Position numbers and translations under genes: made by a program
Shown: positions 1-9,359 of the stretch, piece after piece
Numbering within the stretch: position 1 is the stretch's first letter
How the letters are laid out: the number at the start of each line of letters is the position of its first letter
Notes under the pieces: generated by a model
The model's database searches: none
What the model was told of the DNA's origin: nothing
Seen by the model: only the letters and a program-made list of their open reading frames with translations
Source of the DNA: Paenibacillus foliorum
GTDB taxonomy: Bacteria > Bacillota > Bacilli > Paenibacillales > NBRC-103111
Length of the DNA stretch: 64,000 nucleotides
Assembly (NCBI RefSeq): GCF_013141765.1
Contig: NZ_WHOD01000052.1
Coordinates: 184,662-248,661 of the forward strand
Direction of reading: 5' to 3'

Positions 1-167
1 GGAGGGGTTACGGCTGCCGAACCCGGATTCCCGTGATATATGTGCTGATCTGTGCCACAGATCCCACAGCCATTGACTTGAATCCTCACTTCATTTGGCT
101 TAAGCCCTGCCGACTCCCATTCCAGAATTTCAATCTGATGGGGTGCTTTTAATACGGCTGCCTTCAT
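1..167 (-). CDS. Zinc-dependent medium-chain alcohol/polyol dehydrogenase, N-terminal part (runs off the left edge)
   Basis: Reading leftwards from ATG at 167, the first 55 codons are open and give a GroES-like N-terminus. The residues CGICGTDQH are the catalytic-zinc cysteine motif of sorbitol- and threonine-dehydrogenase-like medium-chain dehydrogenases. An AAGGAGTTGA ribosome binding site sits just upstream (171-180). The gene follows the SorC regulator at 230-1231 on the same strand with about 60 bases between them, so the regulator probably controls it and the unseen genes beyond the edge. The family oxidises a secondary alcohol of a sugar alcohol or related substrate using NAD(P). The substrate cannot be told from this fragment. 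Confidence 0.8.
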   Translation of the reverse strand, partial: MKAAVLKAPHQIEILEWESAGLKPNEVRIQVNGCGICGTDQHIYHGNPGSAAVTP

Positions 168-229
168 AACTCAACTCCTTAATATGTGTCGTAACCGCTT
201 TATCTGTTATCTTTGCAATTGTATATTTT

Positions 230-1231
230 TCAATGGATTTGAAGCACCTGCACTGCCGTTTCTTCCGTTGTAATAAGCACATTCAGCTGCTTTCCCTTAA
301 GAGCGCCACATAGCGCTGGCACTTTAGTAGTGCCCTGTGCAACACAAATCCGCAGCTCAATATTCATAAGATCTTCCCTCGTTGCACCAACAACCCTTTC
401 GCTGATACGCGGAATTGAAAACTTGCCCTGTTTGTCGAAGCTATGAAAAAGAATCTCGCCTACACTGGCTTCACTTAATTCCTCGAAAGTCAAACCGGCT
501 ACCAGATTTAAAGCCAGCAATGTAGCATCCTCACCCGCGTGTCCAATCCCGAACACGATCGTTTCCAGTTTACGGATTTCATTCATAATCTCTTGTACAC
601 TCGGCTCCTGCATAAAGCTGTGTTTGCCTTCAACACTTCCGGCTATGGCAGGCGCTGGGAACAGCTGCGCTTTACCCCGTAGCGCTTGGGCCCACATCTG
701 AATGATAGAGGAGGCAGGAATCTGATCTTCTCTGGCACCGAAGCCTCCTATCAGCTGGACAATTTTTAGACCCGGGCGTGAATCGCACAGATGCAAATGG
801 GTACCGATGGCATTGAGCGTCCTCCCCCACCCGAGCCCTATAGCCCCGTGTGAAGGCAATACCGAATCCAAATATTGAGTGGCTAATGCTTCAAAGGGAT
901 TGGCGCTTTGATCGCCTCGAAATACTACACAATCCTTCAAGCCGTAAAGCTTAGTAAGCTTATACTCCAACGAAGCATGGCGGCTGTTGTCCAAATCAGA
1001 GCGGATCTGAATCTGTACGATTCCTCTTTCCCTTGCCTCGTTTAAAAACCTAGAGACGGAAGATCTGCCGATATTTAGCTGGACTGAGATTTCCTGCTGA
1101 CTCATTCCGAGCACATAGTACATGCGTGCGATTCTCTCAAGAAAGCTTTCTTTAGAAGAATGCTCGTTTTTACTAGTTCCACTCATTTTATTGTGTCGTC
1201 TCCAATTCGCAGAATATTTTTCAATATCCAT
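230..1231 (-). CDS. SorC/DeoR-type sugar-binding transcriptional regulator
   Basis: This 333-residue protein has an N-terminal helix-turn-helix at about residues 43-66 (MSQQEISVQLNIGRSSVSRF) followed by a sugar-phosphate-isomerase-like effector domain. The segments IGLGWGRTLNAI and VFGIGHAG are typical of SorC-family phospho-sugar sensors. Family members are usually about 310-320 residues, so the true start may be the internal Met16 (near 1186). Neither candidate start has a strong ribosome binding site. It lies directly before a polyol-dehydrogenase-like gene on the same strand, and family knowledge suggests a sugar- or polyol-phosphate ligand. Inference: it regulates the operon that continues past the left edge. 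Confidence 0.85.
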   Translation of the reverse strand: MDIEKYSANWRRHNKMSGTSKNEHSSKESFLERIARMYYVLGMSQQEISVQLNIGRSSVSRFLNEARERGIVQIQIRSDLDNSRHASLEYKLTKLYGLKDCVVFRGDQSANPFEALATQYLDSVLPSHGAIGLGWGRTLNAIGTHLHLCDSRPGLKIVQLIGGFGAREDQIPASSIIQMWAQALRGKAQLFPAPAIAGSVEGKHSFMQEPSVQEIMNEIRKLETIVFGIGHAGEDATLLALNLVAGLTFEELSEASVGEILFHSFDKQGKFSIPRISERVVGATREDLMNIELRICVAQGTTKVPALCGALKGKQLNVLITTEETAVQVLQIH

Positions 1232-1599
1232 CTATTTATATCCTAAGGCAGCCGTTCAAACAAACGTCCGAATTTGCACATTTGCTCAATTATATCATTA
1301 GTCTACCATCTTAACACAACGATTTCAACTCTGTGCTAACCTAGCGTTCATAGTGCAGCGGAGAGTGCTTTATGGTGCCACCCCCTACATATCGCGATGA
1401 CGAAGACAGGCGTATGATATTCCAGCCGTTGTCCCAAAGGTTAAATTTACGAGACTTCACAATGCCTGCTGCTCCTCCAATTCGGACCATCCATCGAAAT
1501 TTCCAATCCACCTTGCCAGCAATCTAGCAATTCCTTGCAATCATCGATTCGGTTTAAATAGGGCAGTAGATTTATAAAAACAGCCAAAGGGGAAGCCTC
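1232..1599. other. 368-bp gap without a recognised gene
   Basis: The gap separates mtlD from the SorC-type regulator, both on the minus strand. The right two thirds contain no convincing ORF and no homology I can name. The left end must carry the promoter of the regulator gene. No hairpin with a T-run was found after mtlD. Confidence 0.4.
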
Positions 1600-2745
1600 C
1601 TAAGTTCTCAAGGATAAATACTTTTGAATGATAAGTGCATGTATAGGATGTCCTTCAGGAATACCCGTGATTTGGGCTGCTACTTGATGAATCCCTCTCG
1701 ATTTAATAGCCTCTTGCAGTTCAACGGCCTCCGCATCTTCTTGATAATCAAACAACAGAGCCGCTGCCATTGCCAAGGCCAAATATTTCGGTTCTATGCC
1801 AAGATCAAAACCCTGTAGGGCAGGATACACGAGCCGATCGTTTGGTGAAAGCTTCCGTATCGGTGAACGTGCTACACGGACAACTTCATCACTTAAATAA
1901 GGATTGCGAAAACGATCAAGAATCTTACGAATATATTGTGAATGCTCCTCGGGATTAAAGCCATGACTTCTAATAAGAATCGATCCCGTTTCCTCCAAAA
2001 TATGTTGTACCTGCAAGGAGATGGCGGGATTCTCCATCGATTCTAGAATCGTGTCATGACCACTAAGATAGCCTAAATAAGCGATACAGCTATGTCCCGT
2101 ATTCACTGTAAACAGTTTCCGTTGTATATAGGGCTCCAATTGATCCACATAATGAACTCCAGCGATTTCTGCGACTCCTGGGAGCAGCCCGGAACGGTCG
2201 ACCAGCCACTCATAAAAAGGTTCCACGATGACCATCAACGGATCTTCATGGTGTTGGATGGGTACGATCCGATCTACAGCCGCATTCGGAAAGGATACGA
2301 GTTGATTCGCCTTATTGCGTATATCTTGACTTAAATGCGTATATACATAATCCTTTAGCTGAGAGCTCCCATCTATCGTATTCTCACAAGCAATAATCTG
2401 TAAAGGAGCTGAGGAACGAGACATTCTTTTCTCAATTCCTTTGGCGATTCCTATGGACACCGTATCCAATAATGCCAATCCGACTGCCGTCGTGACCAGC
2501 TCCGAACTTGCAATGGCTTCGGCTACTTGCTCAAGATCTTTACCGTTTATGGCGGAAACACCACTCACAAGCGTAGTATCATGGAAGCTGTTGGCCAGTG
2601 AAACAGTATAGGCACCTTTTTGCTGAAGCAGCTTTACCAACGGTTCATTGACATCAACAAAGCACACCTCATATCCGGCTTGGGATAATAGCAGCCCGAT
2701 GAAGCCTCTGCCGATGTTTCCCGCCCCGATGTGAACCGCCTTCAT
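1600..2745 (-). CDS. mtlD: Mannitol-1-phosphate 5-dehydrogenase
   Basis: The protein oxidises mannitol-1-phosphate to fructose-6-phosphate with NAD+. It opens with the Rossmann motif GAGNIGRGFIG directly after the start, and residues KLFTVNTGHSCIAYLGY form the conserved active-site region of the polyol-specific long-chain dehydrogenase family. The open frame extends to 2808, but ATG at 2745 is preferred: it follows an AGAGGGATGG ribosome binding site, puts the Rossmann motif where MtlD has it, and gives 381 residues, the usual MtlD length. No mannitol PTS gene is adjacent. The neighbours are other polyol dehydrogenases, so it probably works on phosphorylated polyols supplied from elsewhere. 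Confidence 0.93.
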   Translation of the reverse strand: MKAVHIGAGNIGRGFIGLLLSQAGYEVCFVDVNEPLVKLLQQKGAYTVSLANSFHDTTLVSGVSAINGKDLEQVAEAIASSELVTTAVGLALLDTVSIGIAKGIEKRMSRSSAPLQIIACENTIDGSSQLKDYVYTHLSQDIRNKANQLVSFPNAAVDRIVPIQHHEDPLMVIVEPFYEWLVDRSGLLPGVAEIAGVHYVDQLEPYIQRKLFTVNTGHSCIAYLGYLSGHDTILESMENPAISLQVQHILEETGSILIRSHGFNPEEHSQYIRKILDRFRNPYLSDEVVRVARSPIRKLSPNDRLVYPALQGFDLGIEPKYLALAMAAALLFDYQEDAEAVELQEAIKSRGIHQVAAQITGIPEGHPIHALIIQKYLSLRT

Positions 2746-2968
2746 AATTCCATCCCTCTTGTGAAAATAGCAAGCATCTTTTGCATCGATAAGATATTCA
2801 TGTGACAACCTTTCCTGTTACATGTTAGTTTAAAAGAAATTGAGTATTGACAAGTTATAAATGGGCGCACTGAAACAAGCCGACTCTTATTGAACCATTG
2901 TCAGCCTATGTTAATTTTTATAGGTACCCTAAGCACGTTCTACTTGTTGGTTCGGCTCGTTCATTGAA

Positions 2969-3268
2969 TTACGGCCGGATTCTATATAGAGTTCGGGCAG
3001 GATCGATCCTTACATTGCGCTCATTAACAAACTCGGTAAATCCGTAAATAGACAAAAGCATAATTGTAGCAGATCCCAGACAAACCAGAATGTGAGTACG
3101 AAAGCCAGCGGCATGGTTATTCCACTCCCTTTCCATGCCGACCAACCCTCCTAAACCTGCGGCAAGAACCATTCTGAGAAGCAGCTCCCAATGTGTGATG
3201 TACCATATTTGTGAAATGTTGCTCACGAATTGCACTTCCTTGTATGTGACTCGAATGGATGAAGACAT
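2969..3268 (-). pseudogene. Truncated MgtC/SapB-family membrane protein (N-terminal fragment)
   Basis: About 99 codons match the start of MgtC/SapB/YhiD-family proteins: a first membrane helix, then GGLVGMEREWNNHAAGFRTH, the family signature, then the helix ILVCLGSATIMLLSIYGF. After a last recognisable DPAR motif the frame ends at once in TAA. Family members normally continue for over 100 more residues, and none of that (GIGFLGAGTI-type motif) is found downstream in any frame. It starts just after the stop codon of the preceding dehydrogenase. It is best read as a truncated, non-functional remnant. Confidence 0.7.
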
Positions 3269-3269
3269 C

Positions 3270-4319
3270 TTATTGATTTACATACATCACTTTCACTGTA
3301 AACTCGCTTCGATCCCGCAGCATCTTCAATGCATCGCCGAGTTCTTCAATTTTTACACGATGCGTAATGAGAGGATCAAGCCGAAGCTTTCCAGAGGCGA
3401 TAAAGCTAAGAACAAGCTGCCACTCGTTAATCGGCAAACTCGCATAATAAGAGTTCCAGGTACCAATAAGCGTAAGATTCTTACGCAGGATTTCCCAATA
3501 GCCCTTCTGTGTCAATAGCATATCGCCAGCGGGATTGCCCATAAGAACAATTTTGCCGAATAGACGAGTCGTATGCATCGCATTCTCAAAGGATATGGAG
3601 CTGCCTGCACCCTCTATCGTCATGTCTGCCCCCCGGCCATTCGTTTGCTGATGAACCCAGGCTACTACGTCAGTCTTAGCAGCGTTACAAGTATTCATAA
3701 TGCCCAGACCCCGTGCAAATTGCAGTCTATCTTCATCTACATCGACCAGTAATATACAGCCTGCACCCCAGATATCAGCCAACATAGCAATCATAATACC
3801 GATTGGCCCAGCGCCATAAATAAGCACATTATCACCGAGACCGACACCGGCTTGCCGAAGGGTGTGCATGGCCACGGCTGCAGGCTCAACCATAGCCGCT
3901 TCCTCATAAGACACACCTTCGGGCATTAGCAGCAGGTTCCACAAGGGTACTGCGATATATTCCGCAAAAGCCCCGTCGCATCGCGAGCCCATGTAATTGT
4001 AATTTTCACATGAAGCGAACTCGCCTATCTCACATGCACTGCAGCTGCGGCAAGGCATCAACGGAAACACCGCAGCTCCACGGCCGATAAGCGATTTATC
4101 GCCGCCTTCAGCTACTTCTACGATTTCCCCCGAAAATTCATGCCCTGGTACCGTTGGGAACGAGTAAGTCCCTTTCGTAAAAACCCGGGGGATGTCAGAG
4201 CCACAGATGCCACATGCCCGCACCTTCAAGAGAACCTCCCCTGTAGCGGGAATCGGCTTTTCCCTCGTCTCCAGCCGAATATCCCCGATAGCATGCAAAG
4301 GCCAAGCTTTCATCTTCAT
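3270..4319 (-). CDS. Zinc-dependent galactitol-1-phosphate 5-dehydrogenase-like protein
   Basis: This is a 349-residue medium-chain dehydrogenase. Catalytic zinc ligands are Cys37 (CGICGSD) and His60-Glu61 (PGHEFSG). The structural zinc cluster is CRSCSACEIGEFASC, and the NAD-binding Rossmann motif is GAGPIG. The segment CGSDIPRVFTKGTYSFP closely resembles the corresponding part of GatD, galactitol-1-phosphate dehydrogenase, which makes tagatose-6-phosphate. It is the last intact gene of the operon running from the DeoR regulator, 17 bases after the phosphodiesterase gene. The exact polyol or polyol phosphate is inferred, not proven. Confidence 0.8.
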   Translation of the reverse strand: MKMKAWPLHAIGDIRLETREKPIPATGEVLLKVRACGICGSDIPRVFTKGTYSFPTVPGHEFSGEIVEVAEGGDKSLIGRGAAVFPLMPCRSCSACEIGEFASCENYNYMGSRCDGAFAEYIAVPLWNLLLMPEGVSYEEAAMVEPAAVAMHTLRQAGVGLGDNVLIYGAGPIGIMIAMLADIWGAGCILLVDVDEDRLQFARGLGIMNTCNAAKTDVVAWVHQQTNGRGADMTIEGAGSSISFENAMHTTRLFGKIVLMGNPAGDMLLTQKGYWEILRKNLTLIGTWNSYYASLPINEWQLVLSFIASGKLRLDPLITHRVKIEELGDALKMLRDRSEFTVKVMYVNQ

Positions 4320-4336
4320 CTTTCCTTTCTGACAAG

Positions 4337-5104
4337 CTAATTACGACTGCCCATTTGCTGCCGAATGCTCATTGCAGGCTGTGGATCATTGCAGGTTAGC
4401 AAGGTAACACCGCAGCCCAATGCATAATAAACCTGTTTTTCATTGTCCGTACAATAGCACCCGACAACGAGACCCCTATTCTGAAATTCATCAACTAATG
4501 CAGGAGTTAACAGCTTCATACTAATGCCAACTGACCACATCTTCGAATAGGTGCCGTCTTTACCCGCAACAAAGTTTGACATGCTTTCTTCAGGAAAGCC
4601 CTGTGTCTTTAGGCTGTACGTGTCGTGGATATAAGTAATGATCTCCGCGTCAAAGCAAGTAAATACACAACGTGAAAGGTAGCCATATTCCTTTAACTTA
4701 ATGATCGCTAAATCCGCAATCTCCTTGGCATGAACACTCGGTTTAATTTCTACATTCAACAAAGTATCGGGGTAAGCTGCAAGCAGTTCGCAAAGCTCAT
4801 CAAGGGTTGGTATTTGGAGTCCTTCAAACGCTTTACCGAACCATCCTCCTGCATCTAATTGCTTGAGCTCGGCCAGGGTAAAGTCACTTACTTTACCCTT
4901 GCCATTGGTTGTACGCTTCAATGTTTCATCGTGGATAACCATGATTACCTTATCCTTGGAAAAACGAAGGTCAAACTCAAGAACATCTACCCCCATTTCC
5001 AATGACTTTTGAAACGCAAGAAGCGTGTTCTCCGGATAGGCCACTTTAAATCCTCTATGCCCGACTACCATAATGGAACGATTATTTTTAAGACGCTCTA
5101 ACAT
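4337..5104 (-). CDS. Glycerophosphodiester phosphodiesterase (UgpQ-like, cytoplasmic)
   Basis: It hydrolyses glycerophosphodiesters to glycerol-3-phosphate and an alcohol. The GDPD catalytic elements are present: HRG followed by PENT, the metal-binding pair in VLEFDLRFSKD, and the second catalytic histidine in VIHDETLKRTTNG. No signal peptide is visible, so it acts inside the cell. The frame opens at 5134, but ATG at 5104 follows an AAGGAAGGA ribosome binding site and is preferred (255 residues). Its place directly after a Ugp-like ABC importer mirrors ugpBAECQ operons, where the importer brings in glycerophosphodiesters and UgpQ cleaves them. Confidence 0.9.
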   Translation of the reverse strand: MLERLKNNRSIMVVGHRGFKVAYPENTLLAFQKSLEMGVDVLEFDLRFSKDKVIMVIHDETLKRTTNGKGKVSDFTLAELKQLDAGGWFGKAFEGLQIPTLDELCELLAAYPDTLLNVEIKPSVHAKEIADLAIIKLKEYGYLSRCVFTCFDAEIITYIHDTYSLKTQGFPEESMSNFVAGKDGTYSKMWSVGISMKLLTPALVDEFQNRGLVVGCYCTDNEKQVYYALGCGVTLLTCNDPQPAMSIRQQMGSRN

Positions 5105-5163
5105 GATGGCTGCATTCCTTCCTTGTATAGTCATGTTATACAGCTTAGATCTGGAAAGTGTAC

Positions 5164-6483
5164 TTACTTTTTCAAAAGCTTTTCAGCTGCTGTTTTGAAA
5201 GTAGTCAGAGTGGCCTGAATATCTTTGTTGTCATACATGATGGCTTGCATAGCAGAGCGGAATTCTTGTATAATTGGCGTCCATGCCAAATGCTTATTCG
5301 TGTCAATGCCATATTGAAGCTGATCATACGCTACCTGACGATTCGGTTCTTTTGCATACAACTCTTTAATTTCTTTGGACTCTACCATTTTCTTCGTGAA
5401 AGGCAGGTAACCCGTATCAATAATGAACTGCTGTCCACCCTGAGGATCAGTCATCAACCAGTTCATAAACTCCCATGCAGCATCTTTGTTTTTGGAAGAG
5501 GCAAACATGGCAACGTTCGCTCCACCGGTTGGATTTGCAAACACTTCATTTTTAGGTAGGAAGGCGGTCTTATAATCAAATTTCACATTTTTTTGAAATC
5601 CTCCAATAGTACCAGTTGATTCAAACAAAATGCCGATTTTCCCTTCAGTGAACATCTGTTTAACGATATTTCCTGAATCCTGGGTCGGCGGGTAGAACAA
5701 AGCTCCCGTGCTCTGAAGGTTCTTTAGGTAACTAAATACTTTGAGCCCTACTCCGCTGTCAATAAAGCCCATCGCAGTGCCCTCTTCATTAAAGAATCTT
5801 CCTTTGGACTGTGTAATCATCGCTTGAAGATACCAATCATCAAACGGCATGGATAGACCTTGGCGTTTATAGCCACTGCCCTCTTTAATGACGAGTGCAT
5901 TGCTAACAGTTTTCAGTTCCTCCCAAGTAGTAGGAATTTTGAGTCCCATTTCATCCAGCATCGTTTTGTTTACATGCATGATCGGAGTGGAACGGTTGAA
6001 AGGCAATGTGACCAATTTTTTATTGAAAGTAGAGTGACCCATCAGTCCTTGAACAAAGCCATCCGTGCTTAAATTCGATTTCTTCAGATACGGTGTCAGA
6101 TCTTCCAGCACGTCTGCATCTGCAAACAGCTGTACAAAAGAACGCTCTAGCATGGTAACATCCGGTGCTGAACCAGCTGCAGCTGCCTGTTGAAGCTTAG
6201 TAACCACTTCATCGTATGATCCCTGGAAGGTTCCAACAACTTCAATATTGGGATGGGAGCCATTAAAACGTTTGATCATCGCATCTGTAAATTCGCCGTT
6301 TGCCCCTCCCATAGAGTGCCAATACTGAATCGTAGTCTTGCCAGCCTTTGCTTGCGTTGCCGCTGGTGCTGAAGAGGTTCCCGCAGCTCCGCCAGTACCG
6401 GTTGTTTGTGGTGCAGAGCTGCAGCCCGCAAGTATACCAAGCAGCATCGTTGACGTCATAATCATAGTCACATTTTTGTTCAT
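5164..6483 (-). CDS. Extracellular solute-binding lipoprotein of a Ugp/Mal-type ABC importer
   Basis: This family 1 solute-binding protein has a lipoprotein signal peptide with the lipobox LGILAGC, so it is tethered to the outer face of the membrane. The frame opens at 6522, but Met14 (6483) is preceded by a strong GGGAGGAAG site and begins the signal peptide, so it is the start used here. The mature domain contains IEVVGTFQGSYDEVVTKLQQ and SAPDVTMLERS, typical of UgpB/MalE relatives. It is followed on the minus strand by the phosphodiesterase and preceded by two permeases and an ATPase. Inference: it binds a glycerophosphodiester or polyol-type ligand. Confidence 0.9.
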   Translation of the reverse strand: MNKNVTMIMTSTMLLGILAGCSSAPQTTGTGGAAGTSSAPAATQAKAGKTTIQYWHSMGGANGEFTDAMIKRFNGSHPNIEVVGTFQGSYDEVVTKLQQAAAAGSAPDVTMLERSFVQLFADADVLEDLTPYLKKSNLSTDGFVQGLMGHSTFNKKLVTLPFNRSTPIMHVNKTMLDEMGLKIPTTWEELKTVSNALVIKEGSGYKRQGLSMPFDDWYLQAMITQSKGRFFNEEGTAMGFIDSGVGLKVFSYLKNLQSTGALFYPPTQDSGNIVKQMFTEGKIGILFESTGTIGGFQKNVKFDYKTAFLPKNEVFANPTGGANVAMFASSKNKDAAWEFMNWLMTDPQGGQQFIIDTGYLPFTKKMVESKEIKELYAKEPNRQVAYDQLQYGIDTNKHLAWTPIIQEFRSAMQAIMYDNKDIQATLTTFKTAAEKLLKK

Positions 6484-6536
6484 TTTTTTCTTCCTCCCTT
6501 TTTTTGTGTTCACTTTATTCATAAGGGATCAAATTA

Positions 6537-7367
6537 TTATTTAATCCCGGAATAAACAAATGCCTTAACAATCTGTTTGGAACAAATCAGGTAAACGATC
6601 AGAATAGGGACCACCAAAACGACGTTACCCGCCATAATAATGTGCCAGTTACTGATGCCTTCCGTCTCTCTAAGCATGGCAATTCCGAGCGTCAGCGGGC
6701 GAACCGGGTTTGAATCTGTCATAACAAGCGGCCAGAAATAATCATTCCAATGACTCACAAAGCTGAATAGCGCGATCGTTGCCAGTGCAGGCATAGACAT
6801 CGGTATCATGATTTTCCAAATAATCTTGAACTCACCGGCATTGTCCAATTTGGCCGATTCTATAATTTCTTCAGGAATCTGCATGAAATATTGGCGTAAA
6901 AGGAAGATACCAAATGCATTGGACATGAAAGGAATAATTTGCGGCAATAAGGTTTTGATCATTCCCCAATCAGCTAGCATCAGATAAACAGGGATGAAGG
7001 TTACTTGACCAGGAATCATAAATGCCAGAAGTACCATAGCAAATAAAAATTCTTTCCCTACAAACTTATATTTGGCAAAAGCATAGGCAGCCGGTATCAT
7101 CACAGCAAATTGCAAAACAATAATGGAAAGCGTGACGATAACCGAGTTTTTGGCGTAGGTCAGGAAGGGACCTGCACTCATCGCAGTCACAAAATTATTC
7201 CATTGAGGTATTGAAGGAATCATAGTAGGAGGTATTGTCATCGTCTCCTGTAAGGTCTGCAGCGATGTGGAAATCATCCATAAGAATGGAAAAACAAAAA
7301 TTGCGAGAGCTATTATTTTAAGTAAAGTATTTAGTGTCGACCACAGGTGCTTAAGTTCAAATGTCAT
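6537..7367 (-). CDS. ABC importer permease, UgpE/MalG family
   Basis: The 276 residues carry about six hydrophobic segments. The cytoplasmic EAA loop is near residue 190 (EIIESAKLDNAGEFKIIWKI), which docks to the ATPase. The ribosome binding site is AAAGGGGG. It forms the membrane channel with the permease at 7405-8283, and the operon order (ATPase, permease, permease, binding protein) suits a CUT1-class sugar or glycerol-phosphate importer. The C-terminal VKAFVYSGIKG-like ending is typical of the MalG side of the pair. Confidence 0.92.
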   Translation of the reverse strand: MTFELKHLWSTLNTLLKIIALAIFVFPFLWMISTSLQTLQETMTIPPTMIPSIPQWNNFVTAMSAGPFLTYAKNSVIVTLSIIVLQFAVMIPAAYAFAKYKFVGKEFLFAMVLLAFMIPGQVTFIPVYLMLADWGMIKTLLPQIIPFMSNAFGIFLLRQYFMQIPEEIIESAKLDNAGEFKIIWKIMIPMSMPALATIALFSFVSHWNDYFWPLVMTDSNPVRPLTLGIAMLRETEGISNWHIIMAGNVVLVVPILIVYLICSKQIVKAFVYSGIK

Positions 7368-7404
7368 GAATCGTCAAACCCCCTTTCTCTGGGTAATCCA
7401 GGTC

Positions 7405-8283
7405 TTATTGATAATGAACCTTTTTAGAAAGCAAACGGAAGTAGATAAATGTAAGAATTCCAATAATAGCCATCAATACAACTCCCGTTGCAGAAGCGAA
7501 GCCAATATTCGTGGTTCTAAAGCTATAAATATAATAAACAAGTGTATTGGTTGCATTATTGGGACCTCCGCCTGTCATGATTCTGACAGTATCAAAAACC
7601 TTAAAGGAACCAATCGTCATAATGATTAGGATGAAAAACAGCTGTGGTGAAATTAAGGGTAACGTTATTTTATAAAACACTTTGAACTTTTTCGCATTAT
7701 CCAGTTCAGCTGCCTCATAGATGCTTGGCGGTATGCTTTGGAGAGCAGCCACTATGATCAAGGTATAATAACCTACACTGTGCCATACGGATACAATAAT
7801 GACAGAAATCATAGCCGTCTTGGAGCTCTGCAGCCATTGAGAGGGCGGTAGACCAAGAGCCTTTAAACCAAAGTTGAGCAGACCCAGGTTGGGCTCCATC
7901 AGCCAGAGCCACACAAGAGCAATAGATACAATCGAGATGATATGCGGTGTGAATAAGCCAGCTTGCACAATGCTGTTAAACTTGCTCTGTTTACTAAGCC
8001 ATATAGCAAACAGCAGAGAGATAACCATTGTCAATATAACAACACCAATGGTATAAACAAACGTATTGCCCAGTGCTTTATAGAAATCTTCACGCATAAA
8101 GACCTCTTTGTAATTATCTAATCCAATGAATGTGCTTTTGGCTTTATTCATCAGGTTATATTTAAAAAAGCTTAAATAAATCAAATACAGCATCGGGTAA
8201 ATAACAAAGGTAAAAATACCAATCATGGCGGGTAACACCATGAGATAAGGACGAAGCCGACTCAAAATTGGTTTTTTATCCAT
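7405..8283 (-). CDS. ABC importer permease, UgpA/MalF family
   Basis: This 292-residue membrane protein has about six transmembrane segments and the EAA loop IYEAAELDNAKKFKVFYKIT. A good AGAGGTTG site precedes ATG at 8283, only a few bases after the ATPase gene ends (8288), so the two are probably co-translated. It is the partner of the UgpE-like permease immediately downstream. Confidence 0.92.
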   Translation of the reverse strand: MDKKPILSRLRPYLMVLPAMIGIFTFVIYPMLYLIYLSFFKYNLMNKAKSTFIGLDNYKEVFMREDFYKALGNTFVYTIGVVILTMVISLLFAIWLSKQSKFNSIVQAGLFTPHIISIVSIALVWLWLMEPNLGLLNFGLKALGLPPSQWLQSSKTAMISVIIVSVWHSVGYYTLIIVAALQSIPPSIYEAAELDNAKKFKVFYKITLPLISPQLFFILIIMTIGSFKVFDTVRIMTGGGPNNATNTLVYYIYSFRTTNIGFASATGVVLMAIIGILTFIYFRLLSKKVHYQ

Positions 8284-8287
8284 ACGC

Positions 8288-9331
8288 TCAACCTCTTCTC
8301 AAAGCTTCTAAGTAGTTATTGAAGCGTCCATCTGCCTCACCAATGCGATTTCCATTTGCCTCAAAGAAAAACATTTTATTGGCAGCGACTTCTACATATA
8401 CATCTTGGTCCACGATGAAATTATCCTCGATACACTTAATCATATAAGAGCTGTTTTTGTATTTCACTTGATAGACCGTCTCAGACCCGAGCATTTCCCT
8501 GGTGGCAATAACTCCACGGATGGAAAAGTGCATTCCGGTTGGTTCATTGGATAAAACTGCACTTTCCGGGCGAAATCCGAACTTGATTCCATCTACACCC
8601 AAGTCATCTATATTCATCGGCGGAACTCCGATAAACTCCGCAGCAAACTTGTTGCTCGGCTCCCGATACATGATCTCCGGCGGTGCTTCCTGTTGAATAA
8701 GCCCTTTATTCATCAAGACGATCGTATCGGCCATCGACATAGCTTCTACTTGGTCATGAGTTACATAAACAAAAGTGGTGCCCAGCTTTTTATGCAGCTC
8801 GATGAGCTCAATGCGCATCTGTACCCGGAGTTTGGCATCCAAATTGGACAACGGCTCATCCATCAGAAATACCGAAGGCTGTTTGACCATAGCGCGGGCC
8901 AGCGCGACACGCTGACGTTGACCGCCGGATAGTGTGGATGGTTTCCGATCCAGATATTCGGACAATCCAACCGTAGCGCTGATCGATTCCACCAAGCGAG
9001 TCCGTTCTTCTTTGGGAACTTTGTTATTTTTCAAACCGAATTCAATGTTCTCCCTTACCGACATCGTCGGGTAGATCGCATAGTTTTGGAACACCATGGC
9101 TACTCCTCTTTGACCAGGCGGAATCTTCGTTACATCCTTGCCATTAATCAGCACTTGACCTGACGTCTGGGGGTCGATTCCCGCAATCATCCTAAGAAGT
9201 GTCGTCTTCCCGCAGCCTGACGGACCCACCAGAACGGTAAACTTGCCATCTTCAATCTTTAAATCCAAGTCTTTAATAACATCATGCTTATCAAATGACT
9301 TCGTAACCTTCACAAACTCTATAGATGCCAA
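8288..9331 (-). CDS. ABC importer ATPase, UgpC/MsmX/MalK family
   Basis: It drives the importer by ATP hydrolysis. Visible motifs are Walker A GPSGCGKTT (about residues 37-45), Q-loop FQNYAIYP, signature LSGGQRQRVALARA, Walker B VFLMDEPLSNLDAKLR and the switch histidine in VYVTHDQ. A regulatory TOBE/OB domain makes up the last 110 residues. The start is TTG (9329-9331), placed by a strong AGGAGG site. Many Paenibacillaceae sugar importers lack their own ATPase and share an MsmX-type one. This gene could also serve the ATPase-less importers further right in the window, which is inference. Confidence 0.95.
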   Translation of the reverse strand: MASIEFVKVTKSFDKHDVIKDLDLKIEDGKFTVLVGPSGCGKTTLLRMIAGIDPQTSGQVLINGKDVTKIPPGQRGVAMVFQNYAIYPTMSVRENIEFGLKNNKVPKEERTRLVESISATVGLSEYLDRKPSTLSGGQRQRVALARAMVKQPSVFLMDEPLSNLDAKLRVQMRIELIELHKKLGTTFVYVTHDQVEAMSMADTIVLMNKGLIQQEAPPEIMYREPSNKFAAEFIGVPPMNIDDLGVDGIKFGFRPESAVLSNEPTGMHFSIRGVIATREMLGSETVYQVKYKNSSYMIKCIEDNFIVDQDVYVEVAANKMFFFEANGNRIGEADGRFNNYLEALRRG

Positions 9332-9359
9332 TTCGACTCCTCCTAATTGTAGTAAAATT

